Part shown: piece after piece, positions 1 to 5,260 of the stretch
Numbering within the stretch: the first letter of the stretch is position 1
Layout of the letters: each line of letters begins with the position of its first letter
Origin: an uncultured bacterium
GTDB taxonomy: Bacteria; Patescibacteria; Paceibacteria; UBA9973; Zambryskibacteraceae
Length of the DNA: 5,799 nucleotides
Assembly: GCA_903918125.1 (NCBI GenBank)
Contig: CAIXDB010000148.1
Coordinates: 1-5,799, forward strand
Direction: 5' to 3'
Notes under the pieces: model-generated
Seen by the model: only the letters and a program-made list of their open reading frames with translations
What the model was told of the DNA's origin: nothing
The model's database searches: none
Position numbers and translations under genes: made by a program

Positions 1-636
1 AACGGGGCGGGGAAGACGACATTTGTGAAATTGCTTTGTCGCATTTATGACCCGACCGAAGGCAGAATTTTAATCAATGGCATTGACTTGCGAAATATTG
101 CAACCGCAGAATGGTGGTCATATCTTGGTATTATGTTCCAAGACTATGCAAGTTACGATTTTGCCGTAAAAGAAGCTATAGCTATCGGTCGACCAGATGC
201 CAAACTGAATTTGACGCGAGTGAAAGAAGCGGCGGAGGTCAGTCAGGCACATACTTTTATCGAGGAATGGAAAGAATCGTACAATCAGCAACTTGGCGTT
301 GAATTCGGTGGCAAGGAACCGTCAAAAGGTCAACGACAAAAACTTTCTATCGCCAAAATTATTTATCGTAATGCGTTGGTCATGATTCTCGATGAGCCAA
401 CGGCGTCCGTTGACGCGCAATCCGAAGCAAAAATTTTCGACTCGCTCGAGGAACTTTCACAAGACACCACCGCGCTGCTCATCTCGCACGACTTCTCGAC
501 CATCCTCCAATGCAATCATATTTTTGTGCTCGAAGAGGGGAAACTAATCGAAGAAGGCGACCACAAAGAACTGATGAAACTGAAGGGTGTGTACGCCGAA
601 TTGTTCAACTTACAAGCGGAGCGGTTTAGGAAATAA
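1..636 (+). CDS. ABC transporter ATP-binding protein, C-terminal part (5' truncated by window)
   Basis: The open frame runs from base 1, so the N-terminus lies outside the window. The first residues, NGAGKTT, are the end of a Walker A P-loop. In order there follow the Q-loop glutamine (FQD, about bases 136-144), a signature region reading PSKGQ (319-333), Walker B plus catalytic glutamate (ILDEP, about 385-399), the D-loop (SVDA) and the switch histidine (ISHD, about 481-492). This is a nucleotide-binding domain that hydrolyses ATP to drive transport on the cytoplasmic face of the membrane. The residues after the H-loop, ending in a 'VLEEGKLIEEGDHKEL' type tail, are typical of ABC exporter subunits, so a transmembrane domain fused upstream is likely but not visible. 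The signature departs from LSGGQ: Leu is Pro and the first Gly is Lys, while Ser and GQ remain. The substrate cannot be told. It ends with TAA; no terminator is obvious after it. Confidence 0.95.
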   Translation, partial: NGAGKTTFVKLLCRIYDPTEGRILINGIDLRNIATAEWWSYLGIMFQDYASYDFAVKEAIAIGRPDAKLNLTRVKEAAEVSQAHTFIEEWKESYNQQLGVEFGGKEPSKGQRQKLSIAKIIYRNALVMILDEPTASVDAQSEAKIFDSLEELSQDTTALLISHDFSTILQCNHIFVLEEGKLIEEGDHKELMKLKGVYAELFNLQAERFRK

Positions 637-646
637 CTTCAGGATT

Positions 647-959
647 ATGGATACTCAAAATTACACGTATCACAAAATGCACCGCACATCGCTTTTCCTC
701 ATGGCAAATCTCGGTTCGGAGGTATCGAAAATCATTTCCGCCAAAGAACGGAATGATTTTGAAATGCTCGAGATGGCAAAAACAAAAGCGACTGAAAGAA
801 TTGCCTGACACAAAAGAAAACAAGGAAATTGAAATTTTGGCGAATGTTGTCGGAGATTTAGCGAACAAAGTGTCTGTATTTCAAATCTCATCAAAAAATT
901 TAAAATCATATTTTGTGCCGTTTACGTTACGGTTGATGCAAACACCGGTTGCTTTTTAA
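647..959 (+). pseudogene. small helical hypothetical protein, apparently frameshifted
   Basis: Two overlapping frames look like halves of one protein of roughly 100 residues. The first starts at ATG 647 (MDTQNYTYHKMHRTSLF...) and stops at TGA 806-808 after 53 residues. The second is the +1 frame, open from before 753 to TAA 957-959, and its informative part (about 789 onward) begins RLKELPDTKENKEIEIL and continues to a SYFVPFTLRLM-like end. Both halves are Lys/Glu-rich with amphipathic helical character, and they join smoothly if one base is lost or two gained between about 784 and 805, next to A5 and A4 runs at 778-787. No SD stronger than AGG precedes ATG 647. I recognise no family. It could be a decayed gene, an assembly or sequencing error, or two separate short ORFs. 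The distal end overlaps the -35 box of the aspS promoter. Confidence 0.5.
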
Positions 960-976
960 AAACGCTATTGTATACT
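949..976 (+). promoter_or_regulatory. promoter of the T-box/aspS transcript
   Basis: A -35 box TTGCTT (949-954) and a -10 box TATACT (971-976) are separated by 16 bp. A start about 6-7 nt after the -10 falls near 983, just before the structured leader. The -35 overlaps the end of the preceding small frame. The same TATACT hexamer appears before scpA and asnB. Confidence 0.65.
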
Positions 977-982
977 ACATTT

Positions 983-1227
983 ATACCTTTGATCCGGATG
1001 ACACCGGTGAGGTGAGGAAGGAACATTTGGACGGCTCAAAAAGCGTCCGGACCAGTAGAATCCTCCGGCACTGCTCCGACATGCAGAAAAGAGAGAGTCG
1101 GCATACCGACTCCAAAACAGGGTGGCACCGCGCTTCGAGAGCTTCGCTCACACAACGAAAACGCCCCTGCGAATTTTATCAGCTGTTTGCGTCAAGCAAA
1201 CAAACTAAAATTCGAAGGGGCTTTTTT
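983..1227 (+). promoter_or_regulatory. T-box riboswitch leader (tRNA-Asp/Asn sensing) controlling aspS by attenuation
   Basis: The diagnostic T-box sequence AGGGTGGCACCGCG lies at 1119-1132. It is preceded by a purine-rich AGAAAAGAGAGAG stretch and a perfect 7-bp Stem III hairpin (GAGTCGG 1095-1101 with CCGACTC 1106-1112, loop CATA). The antiterminator pairs CAGGG 1118-1122 with CCCTG 1165-1169, leaves the 7-nt bulge TGGCACC (1123-1129), then pairs GCG 1130-1132 with CGC 1162-1164 and TTCG 1134-1137 with CGAA 1156-1159. In known T-boxes the TGGN of the bulge pairs with the NCCA end of uncharged tRNA; N is C here (1126), which complements discriminator G73 of tRNA-Asp and tRNA-Asn. Stem I lies in about 990-1070, with hairpin GGACG 1029-1033/CGTCC 1044-1048 and a GGACCAGTAG segment (1049-1058) like conserved Stem I sequence. 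The specifier is not resolved by eye: GAC followed by A occurs at 1000-1003 and 1078-1081. Uncharged tRNA should favour the antiterminator and aspS transcription. Confidence 0.93.
1163..1227 (+). terminator. intrinsic terminator of the T-box expression platform
   Basis: GCCCCT (1163-1168) pairs with AGGGGC (1216-1221), and after a G/A mismatch CGAATTTTA (1170-1178) pairs with TAAAATTCG (1206-1214). T6 follows at 1222-1227. The loop holds a second hairpin, TGTTTGC 1184-1190 with GCAAACA 1196-1202. Bases 1163-1169 are shared with the antiterminator 3' arm, so the two structures exclude each other, the classical T-box transcription switch. Confidence 0.92.
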
Positions 1228-1247
1228 GTACCTTCGAAACAAAAAAT

Positions 1248-2543
1248 ATGATTAAAAAAATACATATTGAAGAGGTGAAAAAACACGCCGGTAAGGAAGT
1301 GACCGTTGCCGGTTTTGTGCACACGTTGCGCGTGCAGAGTAAAATTATTTTTCTCATTGTGCGCGATGTGACAGGAATTATTCAGACAGTCGTCGAAGCT
1401 TCCAGTGGAGCGTTCGAAACGGCGAAAAACTTGTCGCAGGAGTCGGTGGTGAAAATCACCGGACTGGTCAAGGAGGCGAAACAGGCACCGGGCGGTTTTG
1501 AAATAAATGTAACAGCCATCGAGGTGCTTTCGGTTGCAAACCCGGAACTTCCTATTCCCGTCATCACAAAAGGTGAGAATGAAGAAACCGAGATGCCGAC
1601 TCGCCTCGACTATCGCTGGATCGACTTACGCAAACCGGAAAAAACAAAAGTGTTTAAGGTGTGGACCGAGCTCGAAAAAGGTTTTCGAAAATATTGGGAT
1701 GAGAATAATTTTATTCAACTCTACACACCGTCGATGATACCGACACAATCCGAGTCCGGTTCGGAAGTCTTTACCGTCAACTATTTCGACCGCAAAGCGT
1801 ACCTCGCTCAGTCTCCGCAGTTCTACAAACAAATGGGCATGGCGGCAGGATTCGAGCGCGTGTTCATGGTCGGTCCGGTCTTTCGCGCCGAGCCGTCATT
1901 CACACCCCGGCACCAGACGGAATTCACCGGCTGGGACTTCGAGATGAGCTATATCGACTCGCACGCGGACGTCATGGATACGGAAGAGGGGATGATCGTG
2001 GAGGGGTTCAAAGCGGTGCTCGAAAAGTTTCCGGAGATTGACATCACTGTGCCGAGCCGACCGTTTCCACGTATCACCATGATCGAAGCCAAGAAAATTT
2101 TGGCAGGACTTGGTGTGGAAAGCGGAGAGGAACACGACTTGTCGCCGGAGGAAGAACGAGCAATTTCGGAGTATGTCAGAAAAGAAAAAAACCACGAGTT
2201 CGTATTCATTACCGAATATCACAAATCAAAAAGTGCCTTCTACCACATGCGACTTGAGGAGGGAAGTGACCGTTCGCGACGCGCAGACTTGCTGTATCGC
2301 GGTATTGAAATCACCACGCTCGCACAGCGCGAACATCGACCGGAAATTTTGAAAAAGCAAGCGCTCGAAAAAGGAATGTCGCTCGAACCGTTGCACGATT
2401 ACATCAACTTTTTTACCTACGGCTGTCCTCCGCATGGAGGCGCAGGCATCGGTCCGGGACGCATTGTGATGAAAATCATGGGGCTACAAAACATTCGCGA
2501 AGTGACCTACATACCGCGCGATGTGAAGCGATTGAACCCATAA
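1248..2543 (+). CDS. aspS: archaeal-type aspartyl-tRNA synthetase, probably non-discriminating (aspartate--tRNA(Asx) ligase)
   Basis: This 431-residue protein is a class IIb aminoacyl-tRNA synthetase of the compact archaeal/eukaryotic AspRS type; it lacks the GAD insertion that makes typical bacterial AspRS about 590 residues. An N-terminal OB-fold anticodon-binding domain (about 1-105) precedes the catalytic core. Visible are TRLDYRWIDLR (118-128), QSPQFYKQ (188-195), motif 2 FRAE...TPRHQTEF (212-226) and motif 3 GAGIGPGR (398-405, Arg405). His25 and Pro81 align with positions Trp26 and Lys85 of the discriminating Thermococcus AspRS; His and Pro there are the known mark of non-discriminating enzymes that also charge tRNA-Asn with Asp for GatCAB amidation. 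The enzyme acts in the cytoplasm. The ATG follows the T-box terminator by 20 nt with no SD, only an A-rich stretch. AsnRS is the alternative, less likely from the motif 2 sequence. Confidence 0.95.
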   Translation: MIKKIHIEEVKKHAGKEVTVAGFVHTLRVQSKIIFLIVRDVTGIIQTVVEASSGAFETAKNLSQESVVKITGLVKEAKQAPGGFEINVTAIEVLSVANPELPIPVITKGENEETEMPTRLDYRWIDLRKPEKTKVFKVWTELEKGFRKYWDENNFIQLYTPSMIPTQSESGSEVFTVNYFDRKAYLAQSPQFYKQMGMAAGFERVFMVGPVFRAEPSFTPRHQTEFTGWDFEMSYIDSHADVMDTEEGMIVEGFKAVLEKFPEIDITVPSRPFPRITMIEAKKILAGLGVESGEEHDLSPEEERAISEYVRKEKNHEFVFITEYHKSKSAFYHMRLEEGSDRSRRADLLYRGIEITTLAQREHRPEILKKQALEKGMSLEPLHDYINFFTYGCPPHGGAGIGPGRIVMKIMGLQNIREVTYIPRDVKRLNP

Positions 2544-2553
2544 ATAAAGCAAG

Positions 2554-2591
2554 AAAAATTCGCCAATGACTGTGTCACCGGCGAAATTTTT
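2554..2591 (+). terminator. intrinsic terminator after aspS, overlapping the scpA promoter
   Basis: TTCGCC (2559-2564) pairs with GGCGAA (2580-2585); beyond one bulged A (2586), the A5 at 2554-2558 pairs with the T5 at 2587-2591. The loop contains a small TGAC/GTCA hairpin (2567-2570 with 2574-2577). An A-tract on one side and a T-tract on the other could act in both directions. Its T-run touches the scpA -10 region. Confidence 0.6.
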
Positions 2592-2599
2592 GCTATACT
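2571..2599 (+). promoter_or_regulatory. scpA promoter, extended -10, leaderless transcript predicted
   Basis: TGC TATACT forms an extended -10 (TG at 2591-2592, hexamer 2594-2599). The -35 at the right spacing is poor (TGTGTC, 2571-2576). Only 6 nt separate the -10 from the scpA ATG at 2606, so transcription would start on or next to the A of the start codon, leaving no room for an SD. Confidence 0.6.
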
Positions 2600-2605
2600 T
2601 ATCGC

Positions 2606-3343
2606 ATGGAACCGTACAGCGTCAAAACGCATATCTTCGAGGGACCGCTCGACACGCTGCTCGCACTCATCGAGAAACGCAAACTCTTCATCAACGACAT
2701 TTCGCTCGCACAAGTTGCCGACGACTACATTGCATACATTAAGTCGCTCGATGATTTTCCCATCGCGGACTCGGCGCATTTCATTCTCATCGCCTCGACC
2801 TTGGTGCTCATCAAATCCAAGTCGCTCCTGCCGACACTCGAGCTGACCGAGGAAGAAGAATCGTCTATCGACGACCTCGAAGCGCGGTTGCGTGAGTATC
2901 AGAAATACAAAACGCTTTCGCGACATCTCCGCGAGCGATTCGATATTCACACCGAGTATGCGCGACTACCGAGCCGGGAAAAAGTCGTGGTGTTTGCGCC
3001 GGACAAAAACGTGGTGCCGAGCCGACTGCGAGAAATCATCAGCGCGGTTATTTTTGCTCTACCAAAAAAAGAAAAAATTACTAAGGCCGTGGTGCAAAAG
3101 GTCATCTCGCTCGAAGAAATGATCAGCAACTTGACCGAGCGCATCACACGCAGCATGAAAATGAGTTTCAAAGATTTTTCCGGTGCGGGCAAAAGTGTAA
3201 GCAAAGAAAACAAAGTGCTTGTCATCGTCAGTTTCTTGGCAATGCTGGAACTTGTAAAACAAGGTATTATACAGGTACGACAAGAAGCGGATTTTCAGGA
3301 TATTGAAATGGAAACGCATAACGTCGGAATACCGACGTATTGA
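2606..3343 (+). CDS. scpA: segregation and condensation protein A
   Basis: The 245-residue product matches ScpA, the kleisin of bacterial condensin, which bridges the SMC ATPase heads and binds ScpB to compact and segregate the chromosome. The N-terminal helical domain carries the family's FEGPLDTLLALI segment (residues 11-22), followed by the 'INDISLAQVADDYIAYI' region and by 'HFILIASTLVLIKSKSLLP', the helix that contacts SMC in known structures. A charged central linker rich in Glu follows, and the C-terminal winged helix ends with VLVIVSFLAMLELVKQGII and a Q-x(4)-F-x-D-I pattern. Length is normal for the family. The ATG is fixed by the leaderless promoter and by the start of homology. The gene stops at TGA 3341-3343 and is followed after 32 nt by scpB, its usual partner. 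Confidence 0.95.
   Translation: MEPYSVKTHIFEGPLDTLLALIEKRKLFINDISLAQVADDYIAYIKSLDDFPIADSAHFILIASTLVLIKSKSLLPTLELTEEEESSIDDLEARLREYQKYKTLSRHLRERFDIHTEYARLPSREKVVVFAPDKNVVPSRLREIISAVIFALPKKEKITKAVVQKVISLEEMISNLTERITRSMKMSFKDFSGAGKSVSKENKVLVIVSFLAMLELVKQGIIQVRQEADFQDIEMETHNVGIPTY
3321..3338 (+). other. 7-bp hairpin at the 3' end of scpA
   Basis: ACGTCGG (3321-3327) and CCGACGT (3332-3338) are perfect complements around the loop AATA, ending 2 nt before the scpA stop codon. No T-tract follows, so it is not an intrinsic terminator. It may affect mRNA stability or scpB translation, or be only codon-driven. Its core resembles Stem III of the aspS T-box. Confidence 0.45.
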
Positions 3344-3375
3344 AAAATAGAAAGATTGAAAATAAAAAAATTAGA

Positions 3376-3960
3376 ATGGAAAATAAAAACGCATCATTGG
3401 AACAAAAAATTGAAGCTCTGCTTTTTTATTCGGGCGAGCCGGTGGAGGTGAGCGAGTTGCGAGACGTGCTCGAGGTGAGTGATGAGGAGATTTCCGCGGG
3501 ACTCGACGAGCTCGAGAAAAATTTGTCGGAGCGTGGCATGCGACTTGTCCGTCACGGTGCCGGCAAAAACACCGCCGTCATGCTCGCCACCGCGCCGGAG
3601 TGCAGCGACACGGTGGAGAAAATGATTCGCCTTGAACGCGAATCGACACTCGGTCGAGCAAGTCTCGAAACGTTGGCGATCGTGGCGTACAAGGGTCCTG
3701 TGAGCAAAAAGGAGATAGAATATATTCGCGGGGTAAATTCGGATTACGCCGTGCGCGCACTCCTCCTTCGCGGGCTAATTGAAAAGGCACAGAGCGCGAC
3801 AGACGAGCGCGTTTCGATGTATACTGTTACTTCGGACACGCTGTTGCATTTGGGACTGTCGAAAATTTCAGACTTGCCGGAATTCGACGCGGTGCAAAAA
3901 GAGTTACAGGTGGAGGAACAAGCGAGTGAAAAAAATGAACAAATAGAAGATGGAGAATAA
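3376..3960 (+). CDS. scpB: segregation and condensation protein B
   Basis: The 194-residue product matches ScpB, which dimerises and binds the ScpA linker in the SMC-ScpAB condensin. It has two winged-helix domains: the first from about residue 8 (LEQKIEALLFYSGEPV), the second holding the family hallmark LAIVAYKGPVSKKEIEYIRG followed by VNSDYAVRALLLRGLIEK. The LGLSKISDLPEF segment near the C-terminus is also typical. The last 20 residues are acidic and low complexity. I chose ATG 3376 because homology starts soon after it. An in-frame TTG at 3340 that overlaps the scpA stop would add 12 residues (MKNRKIENKKIR), a Lys-rich extension unlike the family. No SD is seen before either start. The end overlaps the next gene by 11 nt, implying co-transcription with scpA and translational coupling downstream. 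Confidence 0.94.
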   Translation: MENKNASLEQKIEALLFYSGEPVEVSELRDVLEVSDEEISAGLDELEKNLSERGMRLVRHGAGKNTAVMLATAPECSDTVEKMIRLERESTLGRASLETLAIVAYKGPVSKKEIEYIRGVNSDYAVRALLLRGLIEKAQSATDERVSMYTVTSDTLLHLGLSKISDLPEFDAVQKELQVEEQASEKNEQIEDGE

Positions 3961-4900
3961 ACCCATATCAAAAACATTGCTGGCGGTAAACGGACTCTTG
4001 GTCCTCGCGGTTATCGGCATGGTTTTTTTCATTGACGAAGCTTTGCAAAAACACGTCCAAGTGGCGACGACTCACACACCGCAAGCCGTTTCCGCGCCGA
4101 CGCATGCGTTTGACGCGGTATCACTCCAAGGCAAGTCCGCGTATGTGTACGATGTCGCGGAAAACAAAATTTTGTATCAAAAAAACGCCGACGTGCAATT
4201 GCCGCTCGCATCGCTCACCAAACTGATGATGGCACTTGTGGCAATCGATTCTGTACCAGCGAATTCGCATATTACACTCAGTAAAGATTTCTTCACCGAC
4301 ACCGAAGACGGCACAAACGGACTCGTCGCCGGCGAAACGTGGACAATGAAAAACCTGCTCGACTTCTCGCTCGTGGTATCGTCAAACGACGGCGCGACGT
4401 CTCTTGCCTCAGTCATCGGCGCGACGCTTTCACACACCACCGACTATAATATCGGTCGCGCGGATTTCATCGCAAAAATGAATCAAACTGCGCAAACGCT
4501 CGGCTTGTCGCAAACATATTTCATAAACGAAAACGGACTCGATGTGAGCGGAACAATCAGCGGGGGATACGGCTCGGCACATAATGTTGCGCAACTTATG
4601 CAGTACATCATCACACAGAAACCGTCACTCCTCGAAGCTACGACATATCCGGTTGCAACGGTTTCGTCGTTCTCGCAAAATCACGTTGCACAAAATACCG
4701 ACACGCTCATTCCAAACATTCCGGGATTACTTGCCTCGAAAACCGGCTACACATCGCTTGCTGGTGGCAATCTCGCCGTTGCGTTCGACGCCGGTCTCGA
4801 ACACCCTATCGTCATCGTCGTGCTCGGTTCGACGCAGGATGGGCGGTTCACCGACGTCTCGCAACTCGTGAAGGCAAGTTTGGTGTATGTGAGGGAATAA
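3950..4900 (+). CDS. D-alanyl-D-alanine carboxypeptidase (peptidase S11, DacA-like), membrane anchored
   Basis: The 316-residue product has the three penicillin-binding serine peptidase motifs in order: SLTK (Ser88 nucleophile, Lys91), SSN (144-146) and KTG (264-266). This fits family S11, low-molecular-weight PBPs that remove the terminal D-Ala from peptidoglycan pentapeptides outside the membrane. Residues about 9-28 form one hydrophobic segment with no clear cleavage site, so an N-terminal anchor with the catalytic domain outside is likely; a signal peptide is the alternative. Residues 30-55 are a Thr/Pro/Ala-rich linker. The protein ends soon after the catalytic domain and lacks the beta-rich C-terminal domain and amphipathic anchor of E. 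coli PBP5. An endopeptidase or a beta-lactamase relative is less likely. The start codon lies inside scpB (11-nt overlap), so it is read with the condensin genes. Confidence 0.92.
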   Translation: MENKPISKTLLAVNGLLVLAVIGMVFFIDEALQKHVQVATTHTPQAVSAPTHAFDAVSLQGKSAYVYDVAENKILYQKNADVQLPLASLTKLMMALVAIDSVPANSHITLSKDFFTDTEDGTNGLVAGETWTMKNLLDFSLVVSSNDGATSLASVIGATLSHTTDYNIGRADFIAKMNQTAQTLGLSQTYFINENGLDVSGTISGGYGSAHNVAQLMQYIITQKPSLLEATTYPVATVSSFSQNHVAQNTDTLIPNIPGLLASKTGYTSLAGGNLAVAFDAGLEHPIVIVVLGSTQDGRFTDVSQLVKASLVYVRE

Positions 4901-4912
4901 TTTGACGCAAAG

Positions 4913-4944
4913 AACCGCCGGAGCAATTCTCTGCTCGGCGGTTT
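4913..4944. terminator. bidirectional hairpin terminator between convergent genes
   Basis: AACCGCC (4913-4919) pairs with GGCGGTT (4937-4943) and GAGCA (4921-4925) with TGCTC (4932-4936), with one bulged G (4920) and the loop ATTCTC. On the plus strand only TTT follows; on the minus strand the tail reads TTCTTTG. The distal arm overlaps the stop codon (4943-4945) of the minus-strand gene. It ends the scpA-scpB-carboxypeptidase operon and probably the small opposing gene too. Confidence 0.75.
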
Positions 4945-5155
4945 AGAATCTTCTGATTGAACGTTTAATGAATGACCTTTCCATCATTTCTGTCACTTGT
5001 TCATTAAACTGTCTGGACTCGGCAAGCTTTTTAGCTTCTTCCGCAAGCGACGGGTACATGGCCGCTACTTTTTTGAGTCCATCGGAATCAAGATGAAATC
5101 TCACAGCTTGCCAGAAACAATTAATGATAATATCTCTATCCTCTACACTAACCAT
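4943..5155 (-). CDS. 70-residue hypothetical protein
   Basis: I do not recognise this protein. It starts MVSVEDRDIIINCFWQAV, is mostly charged and helix-prone, contains one Cys and one Trp near the N-terminus and ends in a basic tail (SFIKRSIRRF). No signal peptide or transmembrane segment is visible. The start at 5155 is preferred because AAGGAGG lies 6 nt upstream (5162-5168); an upstream in-frame ATG at 5182 would add nine residues but sits before the predicted transcription start. It stands alone on the minus strand, convergent with the carboxypeptidase gene and divergent from asnB, with its own promoter and a shared terminator. The good promoter, strong SD and matching terminator make it more than a chance ORF, though no function can be assigned. 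Confidence 0.75.
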   Translation of the reverse strand: MVSVEDRDIIINCFWQAVRFHLDSDGLKKVAAMYPSLAEEAKKLAESRQFNEQVTEMMERSFIKRSIRRF

Positions 5156-5161
5156 AATAGG

Positions 5162-5168
5162 CCTCCTT
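5162..5168 (-). promoter_or_regulatory. strong Shine-Dalgarno that sets the start of the small minus-strand gene
   Basis: On the minus strand the sequence is AAGGAGG, then 6 nt, then ATG at 5155. It is the only strong SD in the window; other gene starts are leaderless, overlapping or preceded by A-rich sequence. Confidence 0.75.
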
Positions 5169-5173
5169 ACCAA

Positions 5174-5202
5174 TTTATACATGTTTTTTGCACAAATTTC
5201 AA
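5174..5202 (-). promoter_or_regulatory. promoter of the 70-residue minus-strand gene
   Basis: Reading the minus strand, TTGAAA (5202-5197) and TATAAA (5179-5174) are separated by exactly 17 bp, close to the sigma-70 consensus. The start would fall near 5167, giving a leader of about a dozen nt that begins at the SD. Confidence 0.7.
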
Positions 5203-5224
5203 GGCATCAAATCCACGGCTAATT

Positions 5225-5254
5225 TTGGACATTTTGGGGGATAAAAAGTATACT
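5225..5254 (+). promoter_or_regulatory. asnB promoter, leaderless transcript predicted
   Basis: TTGGAC (5225-5230) and TATACT (5249-5254) are 18 bp apart. The ATG at 5261 lies 6 nt after the -10, the same spacing as at scpA, so the transcript should begin at or within a base of the start codon. The preceding CAGGG (5255-5259) abuts the ATG too closely to serve as an SD. Confidence 0.65.
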
Positions 5255-5260
5255 CAGGGT

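Noticed and set aside
784..808. Programmed +1 frameshift at GCC TGA C, as in RF2
   Set aside because: The context lacks the slippery CTT and an upstream SD-like stimulator, and tRNA-Ala could not re-pair well with CCT. A simple indel is more likely.
949..1251. 100-residue open frame covering the aspS leader
   Set aside because: It lies across the T-box, whose paired elements and terminator explain the sequence; the translation has no protein-like character and would begin inside the promoter.
1896..2222. 108-residue antisense open frame within aspS
   Set aside because: It is a shadow of the strongly conserved aspS coding frame with no promoter or RBS.
3340..3375. TTG start extending scpB by 12 residues
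   Set aside because: The extension is low-complexity Lys/Asn-rich sequence outside ScpB homology, and ATG 3376 is a better start. Overlap with the scpA stop leaves a small chance of coupling.
3820..3825. TATACT inside scpB as a possible promoter for the carboxypeptidase
   Set aside because: There is no matching -35, the distance to the gene is about 125 bp, and the 11-nt gene overlap suggests read-through.
4445..4450. TATAAT inside the carboxypeptidase gene
   Set aside because: It is a perfect -10 hexamer but has no -35 at 16-18 bp and no gene start downstream; it is explained by codons.
5156..5182. Longer start for the minus-strand small protein
   Set aside because: The ATG at 5182 overlaps the predicted -10 and lies upstream of the predicted transcript start; the SD favours 5155.
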